A DNA stretch of 64,000 nt, taken from Neobacillus niacini. Lineage in GTDB: Bacteria > Bacillota > Bacilli > Bacillales > Cytobacillaceae. Positions 36,131 through 45,682 of the stretch are shown piece after piece. A model generated the notes under the pieces. It had not been told where the DNA came from. It did not search any database and was given only the letters and a program-made list of their open reading frames with translations. Where the stretch lies: NCBI RefSeq assembly GCF_000759675.1, contig NZ_BAWM01000001.1, forward strand, positions 1 through 64,000, in the 5' to 3' direction. How positions within the stretch are numbered: the first letter of the stretch is position 1; every line of letters starts with the position of its first letter. A program made the translations under genes and the position numbers.

Positions 36131-36166
36131 GCGACCTGAGTTTATCTCAGGTCGTTTTTTGTTTTT
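36131..36166 (+). terminator. Riboswitch-controlled terminator
   Basis: CGACCTGAG/CTCAGGTCG, 9-bp stem, 5-nt loop, T6GT5 tail, 30 bp before the binding-protein start. Confidence 0.9.
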
Positions 36167-36198
36167 GTAAACTATAGAAAAACAGGAGGAGAAACATC

Positions 36199-37035
36199 AT
36201 GAGAAACAAGTTAACAATATTCATAGTTTTGTTGGTTTCAACCATTCTTCTATTAGCAGGATGTGGGACAAGTAATGGTTCTGATTCTGGATCATCAGAA
36301 GATAATACTTTTAAGGTTGGTCTTGAAGCAGGATATGCACCATTCAACTGGACTCAAAACGATGATTCCAACGGTGCGGTTAAAATAGATGGCTCTGCAG
36401 AATATGCAGGCGGATATGATGTAGAAATCGCTAAAAAAGTGGCTGAAGGTTTAGGAAAAGAATTAGTTATTGTCAAAACAGAGTGGGATGGCCTTGTACC
36501 AGCTTTAACATCAGGTAAAATTGATGCAATCATCGCTGGTATGTCACCGACAGCAGAACGGAAAGAAGCCATCGACTTTTCGGATAATTACTATACATCA
36601 AATTTAGTTATGGTTGTGAAAAAAGGCAGCAAGTATGAAGGGGCTACTTCTATCCAAGATTTCAAAGGAGCAAAAGTTACAGCTCAATTAAATACGTTCC
36701 ACTATTCAGTGATCGACCAAATTGAAGGTGTAGACAAGAAAACGGCGATGGACAACTTCCCAGCAATGAGGGTAGCTCTTGAATCAGGGATGATTGATGG
36801 ATACGTTTCAGAGCGTCCAGAAGGAGTTAGTGCATCAGCTGCTAATGAAAACTACGTAATGGTTGAATTTGAAGAGGGATTTGAAACATCAGAAGATGAT
36901 ACAGCAATCGCTGTCGGTCTTAAAAAAGGCAGTGACCTTACAGATAAAATCAATAAAATTTTAGCAGGTATCTCTGAGGAAGAACGTACAAGTATTATGG
37001 ATAATGCTATTAAGAATCAACCAGCAGCAAAATAA
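36199..37035 (+). CDS. Family-3 amino-acid-binding lipoprotein (probably lysine)
   Basis: 278 residues. Lipobox LLLAGC at about 17-22, then a Ser/Gly linker. The type II periplasmic fold shows FKVGLEAGYAPFNW, GGYDVEIAKKVAEGLGKEL, WDGLVPALTSGKIDAIIAGMSPTAERKEAIDFSD (split as WDGLVPALTSGKID and MSPTAERKEAIDFSD). These match polar and basic amino-acid binders of the HisJ/LAO type. The lysine riboswitch upstream is the main reason to propose lysine. First gene of the operon. Confidence 0.92.
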   Translation: MRNKLTIFIVLLVSTILLLAGCGTSNGSDSGSSEDNTFKVGLEAGYAPFNWTQNDDSNGAVKIDGSAEYAGGYDVEIAKKVAEGLGKELVIVKTEWDGLVPALTSGKIDAIIAGMSPTAERKEAIDFSDNYYTSNLVMVVKKGSKYEGATSIQDFKGAKVTAQLNTFHYSVIDQIEGVDKKTAMDNFPAMRVALESGMIDGYVSERPEGVSASAANENYVMVEFEEGFETSEDDTAIAVGLKKGSDLTDKINKILAGISEEERTSIMDNAIKNQPAAK

Positions 37036-37098
37036 TTATAAGGAAGCCGGCTGTATTTAATCATACAGTCGGTTTTATACAGTAAAGGAGGAAAAAAG

Positions 37099-37842
37099 AT
37101 GAGTCTTGAGTGGGTTATAAAAATAATCTCGGAAAACTGGCCTATGTTCCTTCGTGGTGCGGGTTTAACACTTTTGATTGCTCTTATTGGGACGGTTTTT
37201 GGGGCAATTATTGGTTTATTAGCAGGGGTAATACGAACAATTCCAGTACCTGAACGTGGGGCGAAAAAAGTATTTTTAAAATTGATTAACGTAATCCTTT
37301 CTATTTATATTGAATTCTTCCGTGGAACACCGATGATTGTACAAGCTATGGTAATTTATTATGGTTCTGCTTTAGCATTTGGTTTAGATATGAATGTTTT
37401 TGTTGCAGCGATTATTGTTGTATCGATCAATACAGGAGCATATATGGCGGAAATTGTTCGTGGTGGGATTGTTTCGATTGATAAAGGGCAGTTCGAAGCG
37501 GCTCATGCTATAGGAATGAATCATATACAAACGATGTGGAATGTTGTATTACCACAGGTTATTCGAAATATTCTACCTGCAACAGGAAATCAATTTGTTA
37601 TTAATATTAAAGATACGTCCGTTCTGAATGTTATCTCAGTTACAGAATTATATTTCGTAACAAAGTCGATTTCAGGAAATAACTTTAGATATTTTGAATC
37701 ATTTTTCGTAGCATGTATGATTTATTTTGTGATGACCTTTATTGTAACAAGAATATTGCTATACCTTGAAAAGAAATTAGATGGCTCTGACAACTATACG
37801 ATGATTGGAAACGATACACAATTAGAAGTAAGTCAAAAATAA
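37099..37842 (+). CDS. Amino-acid ABC permease (HisM/GlnP type)
   Basis: 247 residues with five helices. It carries the family signature [33 protein letters not shown] and the EAA loop [24 protein letters not shown]. It forms the membrane homodimer for the binding protein and ATPase beside it. AGGAGG precedes the ATG; a short palindrome (GGCTGTATTTAATCATACAGTC) lies between it and the binding-protein gene, which could adjust their ratio. Confidence 0.94.
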   Translation: MSLEWVIKIISENWPMFLRGAGLTLLIALIGTVFGAIIGLLAGVIRTIPVPERGAKKVFLKLINVILSIYIEFFRGTPMIVQAMVIYYGSALAFGLDMNVFVAAIIVVSINTGAYMAEIVRGGIVSIDKGQFEAAHAIGMNHIQTMWNVVLPQVIRNILPATGNQFVINIKDTSVLNVISVTELYFVTKSISGNNFRYFESFFVACMIYFVMTFIVTRILLYLEKKLDGSDNYTMIGNDTQLEVSQK

Positions 37843-37862
37843 TGGGAGAAGGAGGAGAGAAT

Positions 37863-38606
37863 ATGGAAAAGATTATTGATATTCAACATTTAAACAAATC
37901 CTTTGGAACGCATGAAGTATTAAAAGACATTAATTTTTCGGTGAATAAAGGAGAAGTAGTCTCCATCATCGGTTCCTCAGGATCTGGTAAATCAACTCTT
38001 CTTCGTTGTATTAATCTTTTAGAAAAACCAAGCGGCGGACAAATAATCTATCATGGTGAAAATATTTTGGATGACAAGCATGATGTAGCTGACTACCGGA
38101 AGCATTTAGGGATGGTATTCCAACAATTTAACTTATTTAACAATCACAATGTTTTAAACAATTGTGTGGTAGGACAAGTAAAAGTATTAAAACGTTCCAA
38201 AGAAGAAGCTGAAAAAGTAGCGTTGAAGTATTTGAAAGTTGTAGGGATGGACAAATACGTTAATGCCAAACCTAAGCAATTATCAGGTGGTCAAAAGCAG
38301 CGTGTGGCGATTGCAAGAGCACTTTCTATGGAACCAGATGTGATGTTATTTGATGAACCAACTTCAGCTCTTGATCCAGAAATGGTAGGAGAGGTTCTAA
38401 AAGTCATGAAGGAACTCGCAGAATCCGGTCTTACGATGTTAATCGTAACGCACGAAATGGAATTTGCAAAAGAAGTATCTGATCGAGCGGTATTTATGGA
38501 CAAGGGAGTTATTGCAGAAGAAGGAAGTCCAGAGCAAATTTTCAATAATCCAACACAAGAACGTACTAGGGAATTCCTAAAACGTACTTTAAAACAATCA
38601 CATTGA
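37863..38606 (+). CDS. Amino-acid ABC ATPase (GlnQ type)
   Basis: 247 residues. Walker [11 protein letters not shown]-loop VFQQFNLF, signature LSGGQKQR, Walker [15 protein letters not shown], switch THEMEFA. Start set at 37863 with GGAGGAGAG upstream; the ATG overlapping the permease stop has no site. Last gene of the lysine-responsive operon, followed by a bidirectional terminator. Confidence 0.95.
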   Translation: MEKIIDIQHLNKSFGTHEVLKDINFSVNKGEVVSIIGSSGSGKSTLLRCINLLEKPSGGQIIYHGENILDDKHDVADYRKHLGMVFQQFNLFNNHNVLNNCVVGQVKVLKRSKEEAEKVALKYLKVVGMDKYVNAKPKQLSGGQKQRVAIARALSMEPDVMLFDEPTSALDPEMVGEVLKVMKELAESGLTMLIVTHEMEFAKEVSDRAVFMDKGVIAEEGSPEQIFNNPTQERTREFLKRTLKQSH

Positions 38607-38615
38607 TTAAGGCAT

Positions 38616-38654
38616 AAGAAATGGAGCCAGTATTGAAACTTGGCTCCATTTCTT
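38616..38654. terminator. Bidirectional terminator
   Basis: AAGAAATGGAGCCA and TGGCTCCATTTCTT form a perfect 14-bp stem between the ABC operon and the convergent serA gene. Confidence 0.88.
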
Positions 38655-38680
38655 ATGGAAACTTAATTCCTCTTTCATGT

Positions 38681-39880
38681 TTAAATAATACGAGCTGTTA
38701 CCATGCCAGAAATTTGTTTGATTTTTTCCTCTAATGCCGGAATAACATCACCATTTACCTTATTATCAATGTCAATCAACGTATATGCATATTCCCCTCT
38801 GCTTCTGTTGACCATATCCGCAATGTTTAAATGATAACTAGATATAGCAGATGTAATCTGTCCGACCATGTTTGGAACATTGTGGTGAAATGCCAATACT
38901 CGCTGCTTTCCTGTATAAGGAAGGTAAGTATTTGGGAAATTTACTGAGTTTTTGATGTTTCCTGTTTCTAAAAATTCCTTCACCTGACGGGCCGCCATTA
39001 TTGCACAATTCTCCTCTGATTCATGTGAAGAGGCACCTAGGTGCGGAATCGGAACAGTATTTTTCATTTTCAGCACATTTTCATTCGGGAAATCTGTAAT
39101 ATACATCCCAACTTTTCCGCTTTCGAGAGCTGCTGCCATGTCTTTTTCATTCACAAGGCCATCACGTGAGAAGTTTAAAATATGAACATCCGGCTTCATT
39201 ATGCTAAATGTTGCTTCGTTAAACATTTCTCTTGTATCCTCGGTTAACGGTACGTGTACAGTAATATAATCAGATTCTGAGAACAACTGTTCAATTGTTA
39301 TTGCCCGCTGTACATTACGGGACAAATTCCAAGCTGTATCGACAGAGATAAACGGGTCAAACCCGATCACATCCATATCTAAATCAAGCGCATCATTCGC
39401 TACAAGCGCACCAATTGCTCCTAAACCAATGACTCCTAACGTTTTTCCTTTAATTTCTTTTCCGACAAACTGTTTTTTTCCAGCTTCCACTAGCTTTGGA
39501 ATTTGGTTACCTTCACCATCCAACGCCTTTGCCCAAGCAACACCGGCAAAAAGGTTGCGGGATGAAGATATTAATGAGGTTAGTACCATCTCTTTTACGG
39601 CATTGGCATTTGCACCAGGAGTATTAAATACAACGATACCTTGCTCTGTACATCTTTCTACCGGAATATTATTCACACCTGCTCCAGCTCTTGCGATTGC
39701 TTTTAAATTATTGCCGATTTCTACTGAGTGCATATTAAAGCTACGAACAAGGATGGCATCCGGATTTTCACTGCCGTTATCAATCAAAAAATTGTCCTTT
39801 TTGAAAACCTTAAGTCCACTTTCTGCAATATTATTAAGTGTTTTGATAGTTTTCACTTTTTCTAAAGTGATAGTGTTCAT
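38681..39880 (-). CDS. serA: D-3-phosphoglycerate dehydrogenase
   Basis: 399 residues. It oxidises 3-phosphoglycerate to 3-phosphohydroxypyruvate, the entry to serine and one-carbon synthesis. NAD motif GVIGLGAIG (about 145-153), catalytic Arg in NFSRDGLV, Glu in the next helix and His in IPHLGASSHESEENC; the last 75 residues are an ACT domain (RVLAFHHNVPNMVGQITSAI). It is the shorter, single-ACT form. Start at 39880 with AGGAGG. A ZTP-type riboswitch and terminator upstream point to control by the folate-stress signal ZMP/ZTP. Confidence 0.93.
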   Translation of the reverse strand: MNTITLEKVKTIKTLNNIAESGLKVFKKDNFLIDNGSENPDAILVRSFNMHSVEIGNNLKAIARAGAGVNNIPVERCTEQGIVVFNTPGANANAVKEMVLTSLISSSRNLFAGVAWAKALDGEGNQIPKLVEAGKKQFVGKEIKGKTLGVIGLGAIGALVANDALDLDMDVIGFDPFISVDTAWNLSRNVQRAITIEQLFSESDYITVHVPLTEDTREMFNEATFSIMKPDVHILNFSRDGLVNEKDMAAALESGKVGMYITDFPNENVLKMKNTVPIPHLGASSHESEENCAIMAARQVKEFLETGNIKNSVNFPNTYLPYTGKQRVLAFHHNVPNMVGQITSAISSYHLNIADMVNRSRGEYAYTLIDIDNKVNGDVIPALEEKIKQISGMVTARII

Positions 39881-39910
39881 AATTTTCCTCCTAATTTTTT
39901 GCTTTAATAA

Positions 39911-39946
39911 ACAGAAAGAGGTAAGGGATATAATTCCCTTACCTCT
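39911..39946 (-). terminator. Attenuator terminator upstream of serA
   Basis: On the minus strand AGAGGTAAGGGA/TCCCTTACCTCT forms a 12-bp stem followed by TTCTGTTTATT. It starts where the riboswitch ends, so the two probably compete or cooperate. Confidence 0.8.
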
Positions 39947-40016
39947 GCCCAGGCGAACGGCTACGACACCATGTGCTCCCTCGCGGTTATCCGCGTTTCG
40001 CCAGTTACACATGGTC
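39946..40016 (-). promoter_or_regulatory. ZTP (pfl-type) riboswitch of serA
   Basis: Read on the minus strand: ACCATGTG ... CACATGGT closes P1; inside it ACTGGCG, the hairpin GCGGATAACCGC and GAGGGAGC follow. Then TAGCCGTTCGCCTGGGCA provides the 3' domain, whose CGCC pairs with GGCG in the pseudoknot. CTGGCG...GGGAGC...CGCCTGGGC is the pfl/ZTP consensus. ZTP binding normally prevents the downstream terminator from forming and turns on one-carbon genes. Confidence 0.85.
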
Positions 40017-40189
40017 TTTTTTATTTATTTTATTTTATCATAATTCACCACAGTTCTCTACCTAATCATGTTAGAAAAGATTTTTAATTATTTCAAAAAA
40101 ATAGACCATTAAGAACCGTACCAAACGTAAGATGTAAATTGATTGACTTAAGTAGAAAGCGAGTGTAGACTGAACATTAAGTTAATAGG

Positions 40190-40285
40190 AAGACCACTAG
40201 GGGAGCCATTTTATGGCTGAGACAAGAGTTATCTTGGACCCTTTGAACCTGATCTAGTTCATACTAGCGGAGGAAAGTGGAGTCT
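40190..40285 (+). promoter_or_regulatory. TPP riboswitch (THI box)
   Basis: Contains ACCACTAGGGGAGCC, GGCTGAGACAAGAG, GACCCTTTGAACCTGATCT and TAGCGGAGGAAAGTGG, the canonical thiamine pyrophosphate aptamer; ACCACT and AGTGG close P1. A terminator at 40313 and tenA follow, so TPP should shut off tenA. Confidence 0.95.
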
Positions 40286-40312
40286 GTGTATGGATATAAA
40301 GTTATTATTCTG

Positions 40313-40340
40313 CCGCTCCATTTTTGGAGCGGCTTTTTCG
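40313..40340 (+). terminator. TPP-riboswitch terminator
   Basis: CCGCTCCA/TGGAGCGG with a TTTT loop and CTTTTTCG tail, 65 bp before tenA. Confidence 0.88.
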
Positions 40341-40404
40341 TGTTCGAAAATTTAGTCGCTCTCCTCTAGTGTCTTCCAATAACCAATAAGGGGGAGAAAG
40401 TAAA

Positions 40405-41118
40405 ATGAGTTTTTCAGCAGAATTAAGAAAAGAAGCAAATCCTATCTTTAATGCGATTTTTGAACATCCTTTTGTCCAAGGAATTGCCAATGGGGAATTA
40501 AAAAGCGAACAATTGATTCATTATGTTAAACAGGACTTTGAATACTTGAATTCTTTTATACGAATCTATGGAATCGCGGTTTCTAAGTGTGAGAGTCGTG
40601 AAGAAATGGAGATGTTTAATAAGCAGATTTCATTTATATTAAACAGTGAAATCCATCCACATAATAACTTTTGTCAAGTGGCAGGTGTTCCATATGAGGA
40701 ATTACATGGATATCCCTTATCTCCATCAGCACATCAATATATCCGTCATATGCTTACTGTTGCGCATGAAGGAACATTAGGAGAAATCTTAGCAGTGTTA
40801 TTACCATGTCCGTGGACCTATTGGGAAATCGGGAAAAAATTATTAACGGAGGTTAATCCAGATCGCTCTCACCCCTTTTATGATTGGATTAGTTTTTATG
40901 GCAATATTACCGATTCGATTACCACTAAATTTTGTGCCCGTCTAGATGAGTGGGCAAAGGAAGCACCAAAGAGAGAAAAGGAAAAGATGAAGGAACATTT
41001 CTTAATCAGTTGTCAGCTTGAATATATGTTTTGGGATATGGCCTATAAACTCGAAGAATGGCCTGTGAAAATGGAGGCAGTGAATTCTAGAGTGGTCTAT
41101 GAATCGTACCATAAGTAA
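40405..41118 (+). CDS. tenA: Thiaminase II / aminopyrimidine aminohydrolase
   Basis: 237 residues, all-helical TENA/THI-4 fold. It hydrolyses aminomethyl-pyrimidine breakdown products of thiamine for salvage. EHPFVQGIANGEL near the N-terminus, VKQDFEYLNSFIRIYG, CPWTYWEIGKKL (catalytic Cys of the C-P-W/Y motif, about residue 133) and YMFWDMAYKLEEWP near the end are family signatures. GGGGGAG precedes the ATG. A single-gene transcription unit under the TPP riboswitch. The last codons GAATCGTACCATAAGTAA resemble the att core found after rlmH; see findings. Confidence 0.94.
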   Translation: MSFSAELRKEANPIFNAIFEHPFVQGIANGELKSEQLIHYVKQDFEYLNSFIRIYGIAVSKCESREEMEMFNKQISFILNSEIHPHNNFCQVAGVPYEELHGYPLSPSAHQYIRHMLTVAHEGTLGEILAVLLPCPWTYWEIGKKLLTEVNPDRSHPFYDWISFYGNITDSITTKFCARLDEWAKEAPKREKEKMKEHFLISCQLEYMFWDMAYKLEEWPVKMEAVNSRVVYESYHK

Positions 41119-41124
41119 AAGTAA

Positions 41125-41164
41125 AAGAGAGGGAGAAATACCAATTGGCATTTCTCCCTCTCTT
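41125..41164. terminator. Bidirectional terminator between tenA and the binding-protein gene
   Basis: AAGAGAGGGAGAAAT and ATTTCTCCCTCTCTT form a perfect 15-bp stem with a 10-nt loop. Confidence 0.93.
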
Positions 41165-41176
41165 AATATATTAATC

Positions 41177-42841
41177 TTATTCGTTACCTACATCTGCCCA
41201 TTTATATTCGTATGTTGCACCAAATGGGTTCACGAACACACCTTGAACTCTTGGAGAAACTAGTTGTGCTCTTGAAGCCTGGTAAACAGGGGCAATTACT
41301 GCATCTTCAAATAGCACTTTTTCGGCCGCTAAGAAGTTTTTATAGCGTGCTTTATTATCTGTAGCAAATTTTGTAGCTGTTTCACTAACCAACTTGTCAT
41401 ATTCCGCGCTAGAATATCCAGTCATATTGTTGCCGCCATCTGTAATCCATAAGTTCATGTAAGTAAATGGATCAAGGAAGTCAGGGCCCCATCTGGTAAG
41501 TTGAAGTTGATAATCCATATTTTTATCTAATTCAAGACGTTGCTTTTTTGGAATTTGTTTAATGTTGATCTTTAATCCTTTTAAATTCGTTGAAAGTTGG
41601 TTTGCAACGTATTCAACTAAGTTTTTCGTTGTCTTGTCATCATCGGCAAGGAACTCAAGTTCAACGGAGTCAGTACCTAACTCTTCCAGTCCCTTTGCCC
41701 AGAACTCTTTTGCTTTCTCAAGGTCATACGTGACAAGATCTCCACTTACTTTACGGAAATCATCACCTGTTTCAGGCATAGGTGTAAAGTCTTTCGGAAC
41801 CAAGCCGTTTGCAGCGATGGACCCGTTGTTTAAAATCTCTCCTACTAACGCTTCCTTGTCAAAAGCTCTGCTGAGTGCAGCACGAATATTCTTATTTGCT
41901 AATGCTTCTGATTTTGTTTGATTAAACTTTAAGAAATAAACAAATGTATCTGCTGAAACCACATAATCGTCATTAGTAGAGTATTGGTCAACTAAATCGG
42001 ATGTTAAGTCCATACGATCAGCTGTACCTTCTTCATATAAATCTAAAGCAGTTTGTGGATCTTTTACGACTTTGAATGTCAGTCTCTCCATTTTTACTGT
42101 TTTTGCATCCCAATAATCTTTATTCTTTACAAGTTCCCAGGAATCACTGGTACTAGTCCAATTGGAAATGGTGTAAGGACCGTTCGCTACTAAATTTTCT
42201 GAGCTAGTTGCAAAACTATCACCTTTTTCTTCCACAAACTTTTTGTTTAATGGGAAGAAGGTTCCAAATGTCGTTAATGTTTCAAAGTATGGTGTTGGAT
42301 TTTCCAATTCAACAACTAGAGTATAATCGCCATCAGCTTTAACACCTAGTTGGTCAACAGCTACTTCACCTTTGTTTACAGCAGCAGCATTTTTGATTAC
42401 TCCGCCCATCATATACGGGCCATATTCAGATGCTGTAGCTGGATCAACAGCACGCTGCCATGAATAGACAAAATCATGAGCGGTTACCGGGTCGCCATTT
42501 GACCATTTTGCATCCTCTCGTAACGTAAAGGTCCAAGTTAGGCCGTCGTCACTTACTTTATGCTTGGTCGCAATCCCAGGAGATGGTTGTGATTTTTCAT
42601 CTAATCGGTATAAACCTTCCATTGTTGCAGCTAAATAGATAAAGGAAGACTCATCTGTAGCTAAAGATGGGTCCATTGAAGGAATGGCTTCTGGGTTTAA
42701 AAAGTTAAGTACTTTTTCTTCCTTTTCCTCCTCTTTCGCATTGGTACCTGCAGGTTCCTTTGACTCATCACCAGAACACGCGGCTAGTACACTTAGCAAC
42801 AATCCAAATGTTAAAAGCAATAACCAATGTTTGACCTTCAT
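41177..42841 (-). CDS. Oligopeptide-binding lipoprotein (OppA paralogue)
   Basis: 554 residues, family-5 solute-binding protein with the normal domain order. Lipobox LAAC at about 19-22, then an acidic/Lys linker; IPSMDPSLATD, WTFTLREDAKWSNGDPVTA, SWQRAVDPAT, VANGPYTI, RAALSRAFDKEAL, YDLEKAKEFW, RWGPDFLDPFTYMNLW. It is very similar throughout to the oppA product at 54789 and unlike the permuted protein at 19851. No permease is adjacent, so it probably feeds the oppBCDF complex 14 kb away with a different peptide preference. GGGGG site precedes ATG. Confidence 0.93.
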   Translation of the reverse strand: MKVKHWLLLLTFGLLLSVLAACSGDESKEPAGTNAKEEEKEEKVLNFLNPEAIPSMDPSLATDESSFIYLAATMEGLYRLDEKSQPSPGIATKHKVSDDGLTWTFTLREDAKWSNGDPVTAHDFVYSWQRAVDPATASEYGPYMMGGVIKNAAAVNKGEVAVDQLGVKADGDYTLVVELENPTPYFETLTTFGTFFPLNKKFVEEKGDSFATSSENLVANGPYTISNWTSTSDSWELVKNKDYWDAKTVKMERLTFKVVKDPQTALDLYEEGTADRMDLTSDLVDQYSTNDDYVVSADTFVYFLKFNQTKSEALANKNIRAALSRAFDKEALVGEILNNGSIAANGLVPKDFTPMPETGDDFRKVSGDLVTYDLEKAKEFWAKGLEELGTDSVELEFLADDDKTTKNLVEYVANQLSTNLKGLKINIKQIPKKQRLELDKNMDYQLQLTRWGPDFLDPFTYMNLWITDGGNNMTGYSSAEYDKLVSETATKFATDNKARYKNFLAAEKVLFEDAVIAPVYQASRAQLVSPRVQGVFVNPFGATYEYKWADVGNE

Positions 42842-43091
42842 TCGTTTTTCCCCCTAAATAGTATTTAAGTCTGAATATTATATATCTACTGAAAATTGAG
42901 ACTCTAATATTGATTATACTCATTAACTTGTTTACTTGTAAAGAAATTGGGTAATTTTTGGAGGGTTTTTTGTAAAGGTGTTGTTCCTAGATTTGATTTA
43001 ATCAGGGGGGGTTACCACATCCTCTCTTGGAATAGGAGGAAATATTAAGGAAATAATAGTGAATATATAGTCTTCTAAGGAGTTTTCAGAA

Positions 43092-44591
43092 ATGAGTTTC
43101 TTTAAAAAGAAATCATCTTTATCTAGCACTTCAAATGATGGTGGGCAGCTTTGTGAGGATATTGAGAAAAATATAAGAATGTTAGAAGAACATTTTTGCC
43201 ATACAGAAGATTTAATGAAAAAAGAGCTACAATTTCATAACCGCAAGTGTGTCATTATTTATCTTGATTCGCTGGTAAAGAAGGAGCTTCTCCAAGCTTC
43301 GATTATCGAGCCTATTTTAGAAGGGAAAATGAGTGAAATTGAAAAAACCGTCCATGCAGCAGAAATCAAAAAGACTTCCATAATTTCAGAAGCAGGAAAA
43401 AATTTATTGGATAGATCCTGTGTGATTTTGCTAGAAAAAGATCCCCAAGCATATGTGGCCTCGGTAGGAGGAATAGAAGAAAGGGCTATTCAAGAACCGA
43501 ATAACGAACGGAGCATTAAAAGTTCTCATGATGGTTTTATTGAAAGTTTTAGCTCGAATTTGCAGCTTTTAAGAAAGAGACTTAAAAGTCCGCAGTTAAA
43601 AGTGAAATACTTTACGATTGGAAATTTTTCAAATACAAAAGTGGGGATGCTTTACCTAGAGAATCTTGCCAATAAAGAGCTTGTTGAGGAAGTGGAGCGA
43701 AGATTATCTTCCATCGAAATCGATCAGCTTTATTCAACGGGTGAATTAGAGGAGGTTATTGAAGATCATCCGTTTTCTCCATTTCCACAAATTTTGGCTA
43801 CAGAAAGGCCAGATAGAGCGGTTTCCTATATAACAGAAGGTAAGATCACGATTATTGTGGATGGAAATCCCCGTGTATTAGTGGTGCCGATTACTTTTTT
43901 TGCGTTTTATCAAGCACCTGATGACTATAATAGCCGTTGGCTTGTTGGTTCTTTCTTTCGGTTAATTCGTGTCTTTAGTTTTATTATCGCGATTAGCTTG
44001 CCTGCCATCTACATAGCCATCGTTTCGTTTCATTCAGAGGTCCTTCCAATTGGAATTCTTTACTCTATCAGGGTTTCATTAGAATATGTTCCTTTTCCTC
44101 CCTTGGCGGAGGCGATAGCCATGCAAATCATTTTGGAGTTATTAAAGGAAGCTTCGATTCGATTGCCTTCACCTATCGCGCAAACAATCGGCATTGTAGG
44201 TGGATTGGTTATTGGGACAGCGGTAGTTGATGCTCATATCGTATCGAATATGATGATTGTTGTGATTGGATTTACGGCCATTGCCTCATTTGTGGCTCCT
44301 ATAAATGAAATGGGGACTAGTGCAAGGTTATTAGGTTTTCCAACGATGCTAGCTGCCTCCCTGTTTGGATTTTTTGGGATTGTATTCGTTTTAATGTTGA
44401 TTTTTATGCATTTAAGCAAATTAGATTCTTTTGGTACACCTTATTTTTCGCCTTTGGCTCCTTTTAAAAAAGAAGATGTAAAGGATTCGTTGATAAGACT
44501 TCCATTATGGAAATTAAATACTCGACCAACTGATGCAAAGCCAGAATACGCAAATCAACAAGGGCGAATAAGGGCGTGGAAGAAGAAATGA
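43092..44591 (+). CDS. Spore germination receptor subunit A (GerA/GerKA family)
   Basis: 499 residues. N-terminal hydrophilic region of about 290 residues, then four to five membrane helices starting near FFRLIRVFSFIIAISLPAIYIA and a short basic tail. The motifs ERPDRAVSYITEGKI, PRVLVVPITFF, and PSPIAQTIGIVGGLVIGTAVVDA are those of GerA-type A subunits. With the next two genes it would form a nutrient receptor in the spore inner membrane that triggers germination; the nutrient is not evident. AAGGAG precedes ATG. Confidence 0.94.
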   Translation: MSFFKKKSSLSSTSNDGGQLCEDIEKNIRMLEEHFCHTEDLMKKELQFHNRKCVIIYLDSLVKKELLQASIIEPILEGKMSEIEKTVHAAEIKKTSIISEAGKNLLDRSCVILLEKDPQAYVASVGGIEERAIQEPNNERSIKSSHDGFIESFSSNLQLLRKRLKSPQLKVKYFTIGNFSNTKVGMLYLENLANKELVEEVERRLSSIEIDQLYSTGELEEVIEDHPFSPFPQILATERPDRAVSYITEGKITIIVDGNPRVLVVPITFFAFYQAPDDYNSRWLVGSFFRLIRVFSFIIAISLPAIYIAIVSFHSEVLPIGILYSIRVSLEYVPFPPLAEAIAMQIILELLKEASIRLPSPIAQTIGIVGGLVIGTAVVDAHIVSNMMIVVIGFTAIASFVAPINEMGTSARLLGFPTMLAASLFGFFGIVFVLMLIFMHLSKLDSFGTPYFSPLAPFKKEDVKDSLIRLPLWKLNTRPTDAKPEYANQQGRIRAWKKK

Positions 44592-45682
44592 TGGAAAAAA
44601 ATATCTCGATTACAAAATATCAGCTGTTTTTTTTCATGATTCAAAGTCAAACTGGCCTAGGACTTTTATCATTACCGAATGTCGTGCAGAAGACGGCTAA
44701 AGGAGACGGATGGATTTCTACGCTCATTGCAGGGGTGGCTGTTCAAATTATGCTCGTCATCTATTGGCAATTACTAAAACGATTTCCCAATCTTATTTAT
44801 ACGGAAATCACTCAAAAGATCCTCGGACGCTTTTTAGGGAAATTCCTTAATCTGTTCATCTATTTGAATTTTATCTTTGTCGGAGGCTTAGCCACCATAT
44901 TATTTATTAAAATCATTAATTTATGGTTATTGCCTATAACACCAGGTTGGATCATATCCATCCTCATCCTGACCGCTTGTATTTACTTAACGATTAGCGA
45001 TTTAAGAATGATTGCAAGATTCTTTGTCCTAGCAACTTCCTTAATCCTATTATTATTGTTTACTTCTTTCTTAAGCTGGTTTACTCCTAAAGAGATTCAA
45101 TACATTCTTCCAATTGGAAGTTCTGGATTCAAAAATATTTTATTGGGTACTAACAATTCACTTCTTGCGATGTTGGGATTTGAAGGGCTCCTATTTTTAT
45201 TCCCCTTCATTATTGACAATAAAAAAGGAGTATTAAAGACGATATCAATGGCCAACATTTTTATCGCCACTTTTTACACCTTCTTTGTCTTCCTTACTCT
45301 CATCAGTTTCAGTTCAGATCAGTTGGCACAAATGAGAGAACCGATTTTAAATTTACTTAGAGGAATAACTTATATAATGGTCGATCGGGTGGATCTAATT
45401 TTTCTCTCCATATGGATTGTCCCAATGTCCACTTCTATTATTGCCTATTTATTTCTTGCGAGTAAGAGCATGAATGTAGATAAGAAGAATTACCCAAAGG
45501 TAGTCTTATTGAATGGATTCATTATTTTTTCCATTACATTGATTCCACATAATGACGCTATTATAACTCTATTTAACAAATATGTTACGTATTTAAGTTA
45601 TGCGGTTGTTTTTATCATCCCAACTTTGCTTTTAATCCTTTCGTTCCTATTTAAAAAGCATGAAAGTAGTGAATCCGCTTGA
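44588..45682 (+). CDS. Spore germination receptor subunit B (GerB family permease)
   Basis: 364 residues with ten predicted helices, APC-type transporter fold. MEKNISITKYQLFFFMIQSQTGLGLLSLP is typical of the N-terminus; the germinant is thought to bind this subunit. ATG 44588 overlaps the A-subunit stop (ATGA), giving translational coupling; GTG 44576 is an alternative. Confidence 0.93.
   Translation: MMEKNISITKYQLFFFMIQSQTGLGLLSLPNVVQKTAKGDGWISTLIAGVAVQIMLVIYWQLLKRFPNLIYTEITQKILGRFLGKFLNLFIYLNFIFVGGLATILFIKIINLWLLPITPGWIISILILTACIYLTISDLRMIARFFVLATSLILLLLFTSFLSWFTPKEIQYILPIGSSGFKNILLGTNNSLLAMLGFEGLLFLFPFIIDNKKGVLKTISMANIFIATFYTFFVFLTLISFSSDQLAQMREPILNLLRGITYIMVDRVDLIFLSIWIVPMSTSIIAYLFLASKSMNVDKKNYPKVVLLNGFIIFSITLIPHNDAIITLFNKYVTYLSYAVVFIIPTLLLILSFLFKKHESSESA

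Noticed and set aside
39429..40043. 204-codon rightward frame opposite serA
   Set aside because: It lies antisense to serA and its riboswitch; the composition is what a reverse-complemented dehydrogenase gives.
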